Source: Bacteroidales bacterium (GTDB taxonomy: Bacteria > Bacteroidota > Bacteroidia > Bacteroidales > Bacteroidaceae). Taken from it: DNA of 37,000 nucleotides. The translations under genes were made by a program, and so were the position numbers. A model generated the notes under the pieces. That model saw only the letters and a program-made list of their open reading frames with translations. It was not told the DNA's origin and searched no databases. Each line of letters opens with the position of its first letter. Positions within the stretch are counted from its first letter, which is position 1. Positions 6,700 through 16,015 of this stretch are shown piece after piece. Where the stretch lies: assembly GCA_024690405.1 (NCBI GenBank), contig JAILCU010000057.1:1-37000 (forward strand), read 5' to 3'.

Positions 6700-8445
6700 A
6701 TGGACAACACATTAATCAAGACTTGTGAGACACGGGCCCAGCAATGGCTGGACTCCCCCGTTTACGATGCTGAGACCAAGGCCGAAGTGAAGGCTTTGCT
6801 TGAGGCAGAAGACAAGACCGCGCTGGTGGATGCCTTCTATCAGAGTTTGGAATTTGGAACCGGCGGTCTGCGCGGCATTATGGGCGCAGGCACAAACCGC
6901 ATGAACCGCTACATCGTAGGTGCTGCTACCCAAGGTTTTGCGAACTACATCCTGAAAGCCTTCCCCGGGCGCAAGGACCTGGCCGTAGTGGTAGGTCACG
7001 ACTGCCGCAACCACGGTCGCGAATTTGCCGAGACCGTGGCCAACATCTTCTCGGCCAACGGCATCAAGGTCTATCTCTTTGAAAGCCTCCGCCCCACCCC
7101 CGAGATCTCTTTCGCCATCCGCCAGCTGCACGCACAGGCCGGTGTGAACGTGACTGCTTCGCACAACCCAAAAGAATACAACGGTTACAAAGCCTATTGG
7201 GAAGACGGCGCACAGGTGCTGAGTCCGCACGACACCGGCATCATCGACGAAGTCAACAAGGTGCAGATTGAAGACGTGAAGTTCGAAGGTAATACCGACC
7301 TTATCCAGATCATCGGCGGCGAGATGGACTGGGACTATCTGCAGGCTGTGAAAGAAGCCATGGTAGACCAGGATGTCATCAACCGCCAGAAAGACCTGAA
7401 CATTGTTTACACCCCGTTGCACGGCACGGGGCGTGTGATCATCCCCGAAGCACTGCGCAGCTGGGGTTTCCAGAACATCCACGTCGTGCCCGAGCAGATG
7501 GTGATTGACGGCAACTTCCCCACCGTAGTCTCACCGAATCCTGAGAACTCAGAAGCCATGACTTTAGGCATGAAGCTCGGTTCGAAGCTCAACGCCGACC
7601 TTGTCATCGCCAGCGACCCGGATGCCGACCGTCTGGCCATCGTCTGCCGCAACCCGAAGGGCGAATGGGAAATCCTCAACGGCAACCAGACCTGCATGAT
7701 GTTTGCATGGTACATCATCGCCAACAAGAAAAAACTTGGACAACTGAAGGGCAACGAGTTCTTGGTGAAAACCATCGTAACCACGGAGTTGATTACCAAG
7801 ATTGCCCAGAAGAACGAAGTGGAGATGATGGACTGCTACACTGGTTTCAAATGGATTGCAGCCCTAATCCGCGAGAACGAGGGCGTGAAGAAATATATCG
7901 GCGGCGGCGAAGAGAGCTTCGGTTTCCTGCCGTTTGACAAAGTCCGCGACAAGGATTCACCCGCCTCGATCTGTCTCATCTGCGAAATCGCAGCCTGGGC
8001 CAAGGACAACGGCAAGACGCTCTACGATCTGCTCATGGACATCTATCTGGAATACGGATTCACCCTCAACCATACAGTCAATGTAGTACGTCCGGGCAAG
8101 AGCGGTGCCGACGAAATCAAGCAGATGATGGCCGACTTCCGCGCCGCAAAAGCCCCGAAGACACTGGGCGGTTCCAAGGTCATCTGCACAAAGGACTATC
8201 AGGCGCTGACCGCCACCGACGGCGAGGGCAAGAGCGTGAAACTCGAGATGCCCGCCACCTCGAATGTACTTCAGTGGTTCACGGAAGACGGCACTAAGGT
8301 GAGTGTGCGTCCCTCCGGTACGGAACCGAAGATCAAGTTCTATATCGAAGCCCCCGCAGAAATGCAATGTCCGAAGTGCTATCCCGGCGCTTGCGAGGAG
8401 GCCATGGACAAGGTGAAAGCCATCTGCAAGGATCTCGGCATCTGA
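6700..8445 (+). CDS. Phosphoglucomutase/phosphomannomutase (alpha-D-phosphohexomutase)
   Basis: The enzyme interconverts hexose 1-phosphate and 6-phosphate through a phosphoserine, linking glycolysis to glycogen and nucleotide-sugar synthesis. The 581-residue protein has all four family signatures: catalytic serine S154 in TASHNP, the metal-binding DPDADR loop (about residues 306-311), sugar-specificity loop GGGEESFGF (about 405-413) and phosphate-binding RPSGTEPK near the C-terminus. The N-terminal GTGGLRG is also present. Length fits the long PgcA/PGM2-like class. No Shine-Dalgarno box is seen. It sits 34 bp before nudC and close to the glycogen genes, which supports a glucose-1-phosphate role. 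Whether it prefers glucose or mannose phosphate cannot be told. Confidence 0.95.
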   Translation: MDNTLIKTCETRAQQWLDSPVYDAETKAEVKALLEAEDKTALVDAFYQSLEFGTGGLRGIMGAGTNRMNRYIVGAATQGFANYILKAFPGRKDLAVVVGHDCRNHGREFAETVANIFSANGIKVYLFESLRPTPEISFAIRQLHAQAGVNVTASHNPKEYNGYKAYWEDGAQVLSPHDTGIIDEVNKVQIEDVKFEGNTDLIQIIGGEMDWDYLQAVKEAMVDQDVINRQKDLNIVYTPLHGTGRVIIPEALRSWGFQNIHVVPEQMVIDGNFPTVVSPNPENSEAMTLGMKLGSKLNADLVIASDPDADRLAIVCRNPKGEWEILNGNQTCMMFAWYIIANKKKLGQLKGNEFLVKTIVTTELITKIAQKNEVEMMDCYTGFKWIAALIRENEGVKKYIGGGEESFGFLPFDKVRDKDSPASICLICEIAAWAKDNGKTLYDLLMDIYLEYGFTLNHTVNVVRPGKSGADEIKQMMADFRAAKAPKTLGGSKVICTKDYQALTATDGEGKSVKLEMPATSNVLQWFTEDGTKVSVRPSGTEPKIKFYIEAPAEMQCPKCYPGACEEAMDKVKAICKDLGI

Positions 8446-8479
8446 ACAGCGCGCTGACATCAGTTATTGACACCGGCTT

Positions 8480-9403
8480 ATGATAACGATTTGGGCTTGC
8501 CTCTGTGCAGGCGACGTATTATTAAAGAGAGAGGGCCCTACCCTCTCTCTTCCCGTTGGTGACGAACCGCCCGTGGAGCTCCAACCCTGGAACGTCATCA
8601 CGACGCTGGCCTACCCGCTGGCACCGGCCACCCAGGCGCTGGCCAGCACCCAGACAATGGCTCCCCCCCAGACTACGACAACCGCCCAGAAACAGACCAA
8701 CCGAAACGGTCAAGACCGCTGCGACAGCTGTCAGGTGAAGGTCGTTCGCCTGGACCGCCCCGTGACAGAAGGTGAAGGTCTGGAGATGATGAACCTGCGA
8801 AGCAGTTTTGACGTCCTCGACAGCCTGGACTACGCTATCGCAGGCAAGGCTGCCGAACTGATCTACTGGGACAGCAACACTAAATTCTGCGGTTGCTGTG
8901 GTGCACCGATGAAATTTCACACAGAGATCTCGAAGCGATGCACCAACTGCGGCAAGGAGGTCTGGCCCCAGCTTGCCACCGCTGTAATTGTAAGAATCAC
9001 ACGCCGCGACACGGATGGTACCGAGGAGGTGCTGCTGGTTCACGCCAACAACTTCAAAAGGCCCTATTACGGGTTGGTCGCCGGTTTCGTTGAGACGGGC
9101 GAAACGCTGGAAGAAGCCGTACAGCGCGAGGTCCGGGAAGAGACGGGATTGACCATCAAAAATATATACTATTTCGGTTCCCAACCATGGCCCTATCCTT
9201 GTGGTCTGATGGTTGGTTTTACGGCAGAATACGCCGCTGGAGATATCCGCCTTCAGCGCTCGGAACTATCCTCCGGCGGATGGTTCACGCGTGAAAGCAT
9301 GCCTCCTATTCCAGGCAAGTCCTCCATCGCCCGGCGCCTCATAGATGACTGGCTACTGCAAGAGCAGCCGGAAAGCAGTCCCGCGACTTCGGCCGTACCC
9401 TGA
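8480..9403 (+). CDS. nudC: NudC-type NAD+ diphosphatase (Nudix hydrolase)
   Basis: NudC enzymes hydrolyse NAD(H) to NMN and AMP and can remove NAD caps from RNA 5' ends. A zinc ribbon is formed by C137, C140, C154 and C157. The Nudix box runs from G202 with E-x5-REVREETGL, and the NudC signature SQPWPYP lies at residues 234-240. In SQPWPYPxS the final Ser is replaced, since CGLM follows, a small deviation. Residues 48-80 are a Thr/Gln/Ala/Pro-rich low-complexity insertion in the poorly conserved N-terminal domain. The gene probably shares a transcript with the hexomutase and ends before a strong hairpin. Confidence 0.93.
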   Translation: MITIWACLCAGDVLLKREGPTLSLPVGDEPPVELQPWNVITTLAYPLAPATQALASTQTMAPPQTTTTAQKQTNRNGQDRCDSCQVKVVRLDRPVTEGEGLEMMNLRSSFDVLDSLDYAIAGKAAELIYWDSNTKFCGCCGAPMKFHTEISKRCTNCGKEVWPQLATAVIVRITRRDTDGTEEVLLVHANNFKRPYYGLVAGFVETGETLEEAVQREVREETGLTIKNIYYFGSQPWPYPCGLMVGFTAEYAAGDIRLQRSELSSGGWFTRESMPPIPGKSSIARRLIDDWLLQEQPESSPATSAVP

Positions 9404-9470
9404 ACAAACAAACGGAAAGAAACGGTACTGCCACGTGCCGGTGACTGATAACCGCGGAAAGCATAAAACA

Positions 9471-9499
9471 ACGCGCCTGTGTGAGTCACACAGGCGCGT
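9471..9499. terminator. Bidirectional terminator between nudC and glgP
   Basis: A perfect 13-bp stem starting ACGCGCCTGTGTG closes a 3-nt loop. It lies between the convergent stops of nudC (9403) and glgP (9548). The minus strand continues GTTGTTTT and the plus strand TTGATATC, so it should serve glgP best and nudC as well. Confidence 0.75.
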
Positions 9500-9547
9500 T
9501 TGATATCTGGATCGTGATGACATGAAAGCCATCACATCAACAGGCGT

Positions 9548-12112
9548 TTAAGAACACCACTTCACGTAGCAGAAGTCCTGACGGTGAGGCAAGAGATCGT
9601 TCTTGGGATAGATGCGGTAAGCCGTCTTGAAGCCACCGGCATTATTGGAGACATGCGTTACATGGAAGGTGTAGAGATTGCCTTCGCGCTTCACCACTTC
9701 AAGCGGCTCTACGCTGTAGATGTGGTCTTCGCCCTTCTTGTCGGTTGACAAGGTGATGAGTTCTACACCGATGGCATTGTCCAAACCAGCCTCGTCGATA
9801 ACGATATTAACGTTGTATTTCTTACCGGCTTGAAGGAGAGCAACCACAGGCGGCTCCTCGCGTTCGATGCTGACGACGCGGATGCTATCCCAGCGCTCAG
9901 CCACAGATTCCTTCCACTGGGCAATCTGCTTAGCCAGTTCGTTGTCCTTGGCCTGCAACTTCTTGGAGCGGGCAGCCATGGGATCATAGAACTTCGAATA
10001 GTAATCGTCCAACTGGCGCTTCATCGTGTAGTGAGGAGCGATGCGGGCAATAGAGTTCTTGATGACCTGAATCCAAGAGGGGCTGTAACCCTTGGCGTTG
10101 CGGGCATAGTAGGTGGGCATGATCTCGTTCTCGAGCAGACCATAGATAGTGGCGGCGTCGAGCTGATCCTGATAAGCCTGATTCTCGTAGGTACGCTTCT
10201 CGGTCAGCGCCCAACCGGCACCCTCGCGGTAACCTTCGAGCCACCAGCCGTCGAGCACACTGAGGTTGACCACACCGTTCATCAGCGCCTTCTCACCGCT
10301 GGTACCAGAGGCTTCGAGCGGACGGGTCGGGGTGTTCATCCAGATGTCCACACCCGAGATGAGGCGGCGTGCCAGTTGCATATCGTAGTTCTCGAGGAAG
10401 ATAATCTTACCCAGGAACTCGGGACGCTGCGAAATCTCGTAGATCTTCTTGATAAGACCCTGACCTGCACCATCGGCGGGGTGAGCCTTACCCGTATAGA
10501 GGAACTGGACGGGATAGTTGGGGTTGTTGACAATCTTCTCCAGACGCTCGAGGTCGGTGAAGAGCAGGTGAGCACGCTTATAAGTAGCAAAGCGACGGCC
10601 GAAGCCGATGAGCAGCGCATTAGGATTGATTTTGTCCATGAGCGATACGACACGGCTGGGATCGCCTTGATTCTTGAGCCAGGAATCGCGGAACTGCTGA
10701 CGGATATAGTCAACCAGTTTGGTCTTCAGTTGCATGCGCGTCTTCCAGATCTCAGCATCAGGCACGTCATAGATGGAATGCCAGATCTGCTCGTTGCTCT
10801 GATCGGAAAGGTGACTGTCATCGAAGTGCTTGGCATAAAGCTTGCGCCACTCATGTGCACACCAGGTGGGGAAGTGAACACCGTTAGTCACGTAACCGAC
10901 GTGGCTCTCTTCGGGGAAGTAACCCTTCCAGATATTCTGGAACATCTTCTTCGAGACTTCACCATGGAGCCAACTGACACCGTTCACCTCCTGACAGGTG
11001 TTGCAGGCGAAGGTGCTCATGCAGAAACGCTCTCCGTGGTCCTCGGGGTTCTGACGGCCCATTCCGATGAACTCATCCCAAGAGATGCCCAGCATCTGGG
11101 GATAGCCGCTCATGTACTTACCGAAGAGACCCTCGTCGAAGTAGTCGTGACCGGCAGGAACGGGCGTATGTACGGTATACAAAGAAGAAGCGCGCACGAG
11201 TTCGAGCGCCTGGTTGAAGGTAAGACCGCTCTGCACATAGTCGACAAGACGCTGCACATTGCACAGGGCTGCGTGACCCTCGTTGCAGTGATAGATATCC
11301 TTTTTGATACCCAACTTCTTGAGCAGCAGCACACCACCGATGCCGAGAAGAATCTCTTGCTTCAGACGGTTCTCCCAATCGCCGCCATAGAGGGCGTGCG
11401 TGATGGGACGGTCATACTCAGAATTGAGGTCATTGTCCGTATCGAGGAGATACAGTTTTACGCGACCGACATTTACACGCCAGACATAAGCGTGAACCTG
11501 ATAGTTCATATAGGGAACGTCAATGACGAGCGGTTTGCCGTCCTTGTCCATCTGCTGTTCGATAGGCAGGCTGCCGAAGTTCTGTGCCTCGTAGTTGGCA
11601 ATCTGCTGTCCGTCCATCGAGAGGGTCTGTGTGAAATAACCGAAACGATAGAGGAAACCAACAGCCACCATATCTACGTTGGAATCAGATGCTTCCTTGA
11701 TATAGTCGCCAGCCAGAATACCAAGACCTCCAGAGTAAATCTTGAGGACCTGGTTCAAGCCATATTCCATGCAGAAGTATGCTACTGAAGCACGGTCTTT
11801 GCGGGGTTTGACGTCCATGTAAGCACGAAACTCCTTATAAGTCTCGTTCATACGCTTGATGATATCCTTGTCTTTCGAGAGTTCCGACAATTTCTCATAG
11901 CTGAGACGCTCGAGCATGAGGACAGGATTCTGCCCGCATTCCTCGTAAAGAACGGGGTCGAGATGGGTGAACAGACTGCGGGCACTGTGGTTCCAAGCCC
12001 ACCACATGTTGTGGGCCAGTTCCTCCAACTGGTTGAGCTCCTCAGGAATACTACTCTTGACCACCAGGGGTCTCCACTGAGGCTCGTTGGCATTGCTTGC
12101 TTTGATTCTCAT
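9548..12112 (-). CDS. glgP: Alpha-glucan (glycogen) phosphorylase, GT35
   Basis: The enzyme releases glucose 1-phosphate from glycogen or maltodextrin using phosphate and pyridoxal phosphate. The 854-residue protein belongs to the short bacterial/archaeal class: it starts with a DUF3417-type segment ([20 protein letters not shown], residues about 31-50), followed by the phosphorylase fold with [10 protein letters not shown] and [16 protein letters not shown]. The PLP lysine is K608 in EASGTSGEK. The Met usual before this lysine is Glu here, as in some related enzymes. It lies 30 bp after the glycogen synthase gene, on the same strand. The pair probably forms a synthesis/breakdown operon, with the hexomutase upstream handling its product. 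Confidence 0.96.
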   Translation of the reverse strand: MRIKASNANEPQWRPLVVKSSIPEELNQLEELAHNMWWAWNHSARSLFTHLDPVLYEECGQNPVLMLERLSYEKLSELSKDKDIIKRMNETYKEFRAYMDVKPRKDRASVAYFCMEYGLNQVLKIYSGGLGILAGDYIKEASDSNVDMVAVGFLYRFGYFTQTLSMDGQQIANYEAQNFGSLPIEQQMDKDGKPLVIDVPYMNYQVHAYVWRVNVGRVKLYLLDTDNDLNSEYDRPITHALYGGDWENRLKQEILLGIGGVLLLKKLGIKKDIYHCNEGHAALCNVQRLVDYVQSGLTFNQALELVRASSLYTVHTPVPAGHDYFDEGLFGKYMSGYPQMLGISWDEFIGMGRQNPEDHGERFCMSTFACNTCQEVNGVSWLHGEVSKKMFQNIWKGYFPEESHVGYVTNGVHFPTWCAHEWRKLYAKHFDDSHLSDQSNEQIWHSIYDVPDAEIWKTRMQLKTKLVDYIRQQFRDSWLKNQGDPSRVVSLMDKINPNALLIGFGRRFATYKRAHLLFTDLERLEKIVNNPNYPVQFLYTGKAHPADGAGQGLIKKIYEISQRPEFLGKIIFLENYDMQLARRLISGVDIWMNTPTRPLEASGTSGEKALMNGVVNLSVLDGWWLEGYREGAGWALTEKRTYENQAYQDQLDAATIYGLLENEIMPTYYARNAKGYSPSWIQVIKNSIARIAPHYTMKRQLDDYYSKFYDPMAARSKKLQAKDNELAKQIAQWKESVAERWDSIRVVSIEREEPPVVALLQAGKKYNVNIVIDEAGLDNAIGVELITLSTDKKGEDHIYSVEPLEVVKREGNLYTFHVTHVSNNAGGFKTAYRIYPKNDLLPHRQDFCYVKWCS

Positions 12113-12142
12113 AAAATACTATTGGTTTGAAAAAAAGTGTGA

Positions 12143-13813
12143 TTAAATCGTTGAATTACGCTGAGCGGCCTTGCGCAAAGCAATATCATAGGCCTTATAA
12201 TAATAGGTGATAAAATGCTTCCACTGGGCTTTACCCGCCAATTTGGAGGCAGCTTTGCGGGCGGCCTCTACGTCCTTGGGCGGAAGCTCGGAAAAACCGA
12301 TGATCTCATCGCGGATACGGTCTGCTACTTCATGATAATTATAGTCGGATCGCGTGATGACTTCCACGCCATCAGTATCGAGGTAGCAGGGGGCGTCGCC
12401 TTTGATGGCGTTTGCCCAAAGGCCAAACCCGGCAAGCGTCGTGGTGATGCACGGCACCTTAAAGGCCACGCTCTCCAGAGGAGTATAACCCCAAGGTTCG
12501 TAGTAGGAAGGATAAACCGTCAGATCAAGACCGAGCAGGAGGTCGTAGTAATGCATGTTAAAGATGCCGTCCTGACCATCGAGGTAGCAGGGGACGAACA
12601 TTATCTTTAGACGCGCATTGTCGCGATTTGTGACACCATTTTGGTGTAACATCTGTACCACCATATCACAACCGGGTTCATAGAGGTCATGTGTGATAAA
12701 AGGCTCGGGCAAGGGGGAGGTCTGAGGTATAGAGGAGCTCAAACGTTCCTGCAGGTCACGACGTGGTCCGGACTGCCATGCCGGAACCTCTATCAGCGCC
12801 AGCACAGGGAGCTTCAGACGTTCGTCGCGAAGGGCGCGACAGAGGGCCTCAACATAGACATCAATACCTTTGTTTTTCCATTCGTAACGTCCACTGGTTG
12901 AGATAATTAGGGTATCATCGTTAAAGTGAGTTCCCATCAGAGCCTCAGCCACGTCAAAGATGCGGCGGCGGGCCTTCTTGCGACGGTTGACAAAGGTAAC
13001 GCCTTTAGGCACGAAATCCATCTCAAAACCATTAGGAAGCACCACGTCGGGCTGCTTGTCCAACAACTCAACACACTCTCTGGCGGTCACATCAGAAACT
13101 GTTGTAAAGCAGTCCACGTGATGAGCCGTCTGGCGTTCGATGCTATGCTTGGATTGTACGTTTAATTCCTCAGCCATCTGATTGCCGTTATAGGCAAAAA
13201 GATAGTCATAGAGAGGCTTGCCGTTACCAGCTATGGAACGACCGATAGTGGTTGCATGAGTGGTGAAAACAGTTGCTATTGCGGGGACGTGGCGTTGAAT
13301 ATACAAAGCCCCTAAGCCCGTCATCCATTCATGAGCCTGATAAACAACACGCTTCGTGTCGTCAAGGAAATGATTATAGAAACTTTCCACGACACGCCCG
13401 GCGGCATAAGAGAACATCGAAGCCTCGTCGTAATCACCATAAGCGTGCAAGCTGTCAACCTGGAACTCCGTCCAAAGAGCTCCGTAAATGTCGTTCTTCA
13501 TGGCGAAAAACGGCTTGAAGTCAACCAGAACAACAACCGGACGCCCTGGAATCTGCCAACGTCCGATACGCAATGTAAGTCCTTCCTTTCCAGCCTGTTT
13601 ACGCCAATCGGCCCATAAACGCTTATCCTCTGCGAACAATGGATTCTCTTTCTCTTGCCAAAAATCCGGACCGATAAAAATAATGCGGTCGGGCATGGCA
13701 TCCTGTAAAGTTTTGGCACGTGTTGAAAGGACGGTATAAATTCCGCCGACCTTATTACAAACTTCCCAACTGGATTCAAAAATATAATTGGGAAGGATTT
13801 TCTCTTGACTCAT
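12143..13813 (-). CDS. Glycogen synthase of the eukaryotic-like GT3 type
   Basis: This glycosyltransferase extends alpha-1,4-glucan chains. The N-terminal FESSWEVCNKVGGIYTVLSTRA holds the KVGG glucosyl-nucleotide loop and closely resembles animal and fungal glycogen synthases (GT3) rather than GlgA (GT5). The C-terminal PSYYEPWGYTPLES supplies the E-x7-E catalytic motif in the GYS form. Length (556) is shorter than eukaryotic GYS, which lacks the regulatory tails here. GT3 synthases normally use UDP-glucose, and the donor here is inferred. The gene is expressed from a promoter at 13851-13881 and is followed closely by glgP. Confidence 0.93.
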   Translation of the reverse strand: MSQEKILPNYIFESSWEVCNKVGGIYTVLSTRAKTLQDAMPDRIIFIGPDFWQEKENPLFAEDKRLWADWRKQAGKEGLTLRIGRWQIPGRPVVVLVDFKPFFAMKNDIYGALWTEFQVDSLHAYGDYDEASMFSYAAGRVVESFYNHFLDDTKRVVYQAHEWMTGLGALYIQRHVPAIATVFTTHATTIGRSIAGNGKPLYDYLFAYNGNQMAEELNVQSKHSIERQTAHHVDCFTTVSDVTARECVELLDKQPDVVLPNGFEMDFVPKGVTFVNRRKKARRRIFDVAEALMGTHFNDDTLIISTSGRYEWKNKGIDVYVEALCRALRDERLKLPVLALIEVPAWQSGPRRDLQERLSSSIPQTSPLPEPFITHDLYEPGCDMVVQMLHQNGVTNRDNARLKIMFVPCYLDGQDGIFNMHYYDLLLGLDLTVYPSYYEPWGYTPLESVAFKVPCITTTLAGFGLWANAIKGDAPCYLDTDGVEVITRSDYNYHEVADRIRDEIIGFSELPPKDVEAARKAASKLAGKAQWKHFITYYYKAYDIALRKAAQRNSTI

Positions 13814-13850
13814 TAACCTTTAAAAACGGACTTATTCTTGAATTCGGGTG

Positions 13851-13881
13851 CAAAAGTATACATTTTCCGTGACTTGACCAA
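13851..13881 (-). promoter_or_regulatory. Promoter of the glycogen synthase-glgP operon
   Basis: The minus strand has TACTTTTG (13858-13851), a full -7 match. About 20 bp upstream is TTGG (13881-13878), a partial -33 match. The leader would be about 35 nt. Confidence 0.55.
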
Positions 13882-13899
13882 CATTTTCCCTCAATTTAG

Positions 13900-13929
13900 T
13901 TGTTATTCACACAATTAGTTGTACTTTTG
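13900..13929 (+). promoter_or_regulatory. Promoter of the small secreted protein gene
   Basis: TACTTTTG at 13922-13929 matches the -7 consensus, with TTG at 13900-13902 about 19 bp upstream. It diverges from the glycogen synthase promoter in the same 140-bp gap. Confidence 0.5.
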
Positions 13930-13953
13930 CAAAGAATTTAAAGCCCGAAAATC

Positions 13954-14379
13954 ATGAAACGCCCATTTTTGTCTCTTTTTATCACTCTTCTGACAGTTCC
14001 TGCATTGTTGTTTGCCGGCGAACCTTTTCGCGGCACATTTGTCGAACAGGAACTGGGCATGAAAATGGTGATTGACCTCTATAAAGAAAGCGTAGAAGTG
14101 CCCGAGATGGAAATGTTCGGTCCCCTCAACGGCTATATATTAGGTCGTGGATTATATCGTACCTGGTATGTATCGAAACTTATTGAATGCACTGATGAAA
14201 AAGCCGTTATTCATCTGTCCAACGATTTGGGATCAGAGACCCAAACCGTAGAACTGACCCTTCAAGGCGATTCCCTTATGCAGTTCCAACAAGTTGATGG
14301 CAGTGTGATGAAGAAAGCCGTGAACCGTAAATTGGTGAAAATCCCGACAAAATGGCTCATGAAACGGATCGCAGATTAA
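13954..14379 (+). CDS. Small secreted protein of unknown function
   Basis: The 141-residue product begins with a clear Sec signal peptide (MKRPFLSLFITLLTVPALLFAG, cleavage likely near residue 21). The mature part is about 120 residues of mostly beta-type sequence with an alternating hydrophobic pattern, no Cys, and a basic end. It resembles small periplasmic proteins of Bacteroidales, but I do not recognise the family. Its own promoter and conserved-looking codon pattern support it as a real gene. Immediately downstream the DNA changes to an 18-bp repeat array. Confidence 0.7.
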   Translation: MKRPFLSLFITLLTVPALLFAGEPFRGTFVEQELGMKMVIDLYKESVEVPEMEMFGPLNGYILGRGLYRTWYVSKLIECTDEKAVIHLSNDLGSETQTVELTLQGDSLMQFQQVDGSVMKKAVNRKLVKIPTKWLMKRIAD

Positions 14380-14447
14380 ACGCCCCCTTAGCAATCCATC
14401 CCCTTCTTAACGCTCTTCCTCCTCCTTTGTAACCTTTGCGCCCTTTA

Positions 14448-14708
14448 GCGATCCATCCCCTCATTGCGATCCTTCCCCTCTTTGCGGGCTGTCCCCTCTT
14501 TGCGGGCTGTCCCCTCTTTGCGGTCCTTCCCCTCTTTGCGGTCCTTCCCCTCTTTTGCGGTCCTTCCCCTCTTTGCGGTCCTTCCCCTCTTTGCGGGCTG
14601 TTTTGCCCTCTTTAGCGGTCCGTCCCCTCTTTGCGGTCCTTCCCCTCTTTAGCGGGCTGTCCCCTCTTTAGCGGGCTGTCCCCTCTTTGCGGGCTGTTGT
14701 GCCCTCGC
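14448..14708. repeat. 18-bp minisatellite, about 14 units
   Basis: Units of the form GCGGTCCTTCCCCTCTTT and GCGGGCTGTCCCCTCTTT follow one another, mostly 18 bp with a few of 19 or 22. Degenerate copies extend left to about 14380. The array fills the 345-bp gap between the secreted-protein stop and the antiporter stop. It runs into a GC-rich palindrome at 14702-14721. It has no unique spacers. A reading frame through it is open only because the unit is a multiple of three. Confidence 0.9.
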
Positions 14709-14721
14709 CATTGGGCGAGGG
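14702..14721. repeat. Palindrome CCCTCGCC-N4-GGCGAGGG
   Basis: An 8-bp perfect stem with loop ATTG lies just after the antiporter stop codon (minus strand). The same stem occurs at 28463-28482 and 28711-28730 with loops TGAC and GTCA. It could act as a terminator for the antiporter, though no T-run follows on the minus strand. Confidence 0.7.
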
Positions 14722-14724
14722 TCT

Positions 14725-15690
14725 TTACACCTGGCTGATGAGATAGGCAATATAAGCGACATAGCACGCGACAAGGAGAGCACCTTCAATGCGCACAACA
14801 CGGTGGCTGGTGCGGGCGAACAGCCAAAAAAGAAGACTGCTGGCAAACAACACGGCAAAATCGGTCCAGACAATACCTTCTACCGGCAGAGGAGCGACAC
14901 AAGCACAGCAGCCCAGAATCCAAAACACATTAAAAAGGTTGCTGCCGACTACATTTCCTATAGCCATGGCACTTTGCCCCTTGCGCGCTGCAATGATGCT
15001 CGTAGCCAGTTCGGGCAAAGACGTGCCGCCGGCGACCAGCGTCAAACCGATAACAGCCTCGCTGACTCCTAAACTACGGGCTATTCCCGTGGCCCCATGG
15101 ACAAACAGTTCACCTCCTGCGATCAGACCGGTGAGTCCCAGCAACAGGAAGAGAATGATTTTCCAAACCGGCATCAGTGCCGCGGTAGCGTCTTCGGTTG
15201 CAGTCCCCTCTTTGCCGTTCTTGGCCAATGAAAAGGTATAGGCCATAAAGATGATGAAGAAACCGAGCAAGACGATTCCATCGCCACGCGACAGCACGTT
15301 GTCATTGGCGGACTGACTGAAAAAAACATCCAAGGCCAATGCCGGCAAAACGACAGAAGCCAGGATGGAAAAGGGAATATCTTTTGCTACAGTCCCCTTG
15401 GAAACCACAATCGGACAGAACAAAGCGGAAAAACCGACAATCATCAAGGTATTGAACAGGTTGCTACCCAATATATTTCCGATGCTCATGGCAGGAGCAT
15501 GATTCACGCTGGCCAGGAGACTGACGATAAACTCGGGCAAGGACGTTCCGAAAGCCACGATCGTAAGACCGATGACCAATTCCGGAATCTGAAAACGTCG
15601 GGCCAGGCCGACGGCTCCGTCCGTCAGTTTGTCGGCGCCGACCAGTACGAGGGCTGCGCCGATGATGGTGACAAGAATATCAACGAGCAT
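14725..15690 (-). CDS. CaCA-family calcium/sodium antiporter (YrbG-like)
   Basis: The 321-residue inner-membrane protein has about ten membrane segments in two homologous halves, each with the CaCA alpha-repeat. The first repeat has GLTIVAFGTSLPE and GNILGSNLFN; the second has GLTLVAGGTSLPE and GNVVGSNLFN. The acidic Glu in each GTSLPE is the cation ligand of the family. Such proteins exchange Ca2+ for Na+ or H+; the exact ion is not known here. The central cytoplasmic loop reads NGKEGTATED, and its DNA (about 15200-15220) resembles one unit of the minisatellite that follows the gene. No clear promoter was found. Confidence 0.93.
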   Translation of the reverse strand: MLVDILVTIIGAALVLVGADKLTDGAVGLARRFQIPELVIGLTIVAFGTSLPEFIVSLLASVNHAPAMSIGNILGSNLFNTLMIVGFSALFCPIVVSKGTVAKDIPFSILASVVLPALALDVFFSQSANDNVLSRGDGIVLLGFFIIFMAYTFSLAKNGKEGTATEDATAALMPVWKIILFLLLGLTGLIAGGELFVHGATGIARSLGVSEAVIGLTLVAGGTSLPELATSIIAARKGQSAMAIGNVVGSNLFNVFWILGCCACVAPLPVEGIVWTDFAVLFASSLLFWLFARTSHRVVRIEGALLVACYVAYIAYLISQV

Positions 15691-15787
15691 AAAAGTTCAG
15701 GGATTTAGCGTTTTTTGTTCGGGAATGAGACAAAAGTCCAATATTTATTTGTAAATTCGCAGCCGAAAACTCATCATTGATTCAGAT

Positions 15788-16015
15788 ATGACCTCCAGCA
15801 AGATAAAGGATTCGGGGAAAATGGCACGTTGCATCACGTGCAAGAACGGTCGTTTCATGCAGTGGATGGAAAATCCCGTCATTGCCTACTGCAACATTCT
15901 TCGTGAACGGTTCGTGGCTGAATGTGACCGTCAATGCAAATTCTACACGCCGACCACCAGTGAGTCAAAAGAAATTATTCATTACGACCACTACGAGGAT
16001 GACAACAATTTCTAA
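15788..16015 (+). CDS. Small Cys-rich protein, function unknown
   Basis: The 75-residue protein has five cysteines: a CITC pair near the N-terminus, then single Cys residues at intervals (AYC, AEC, RQC), which could bind a metal ion. The start may be the Met at residue 12 (MARCITCKNG) instead. The C-terminal 20 residues are acidic and His/Tyr-rich. I do not recognise the family. Its 3' end overlaps the convergent metallo-hydrolase gene by 4 bp. The composition is protein-like rather than a shadow of another gene. Confidence 0.6.
   Translation: MTSSKIKDSGKMARCITCKNGRFMQWMENPVIAYCNILRERFVAECDRQCKFYTPTTSESKEIIHYDHYEDDNNF

Noticed and set aside
9830-11788. 652-codon frame antisense to glgP
   Set aside because: glgP has complete motifs and family length. 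The opposite frame is open because of codon bias and shows no recognisable domain.
14464-14652. 62-codon frame through the 18-bp minisatellite
   Set aside because: It is a product of the repeat unit length, with no start signals or non-repeat sequence.
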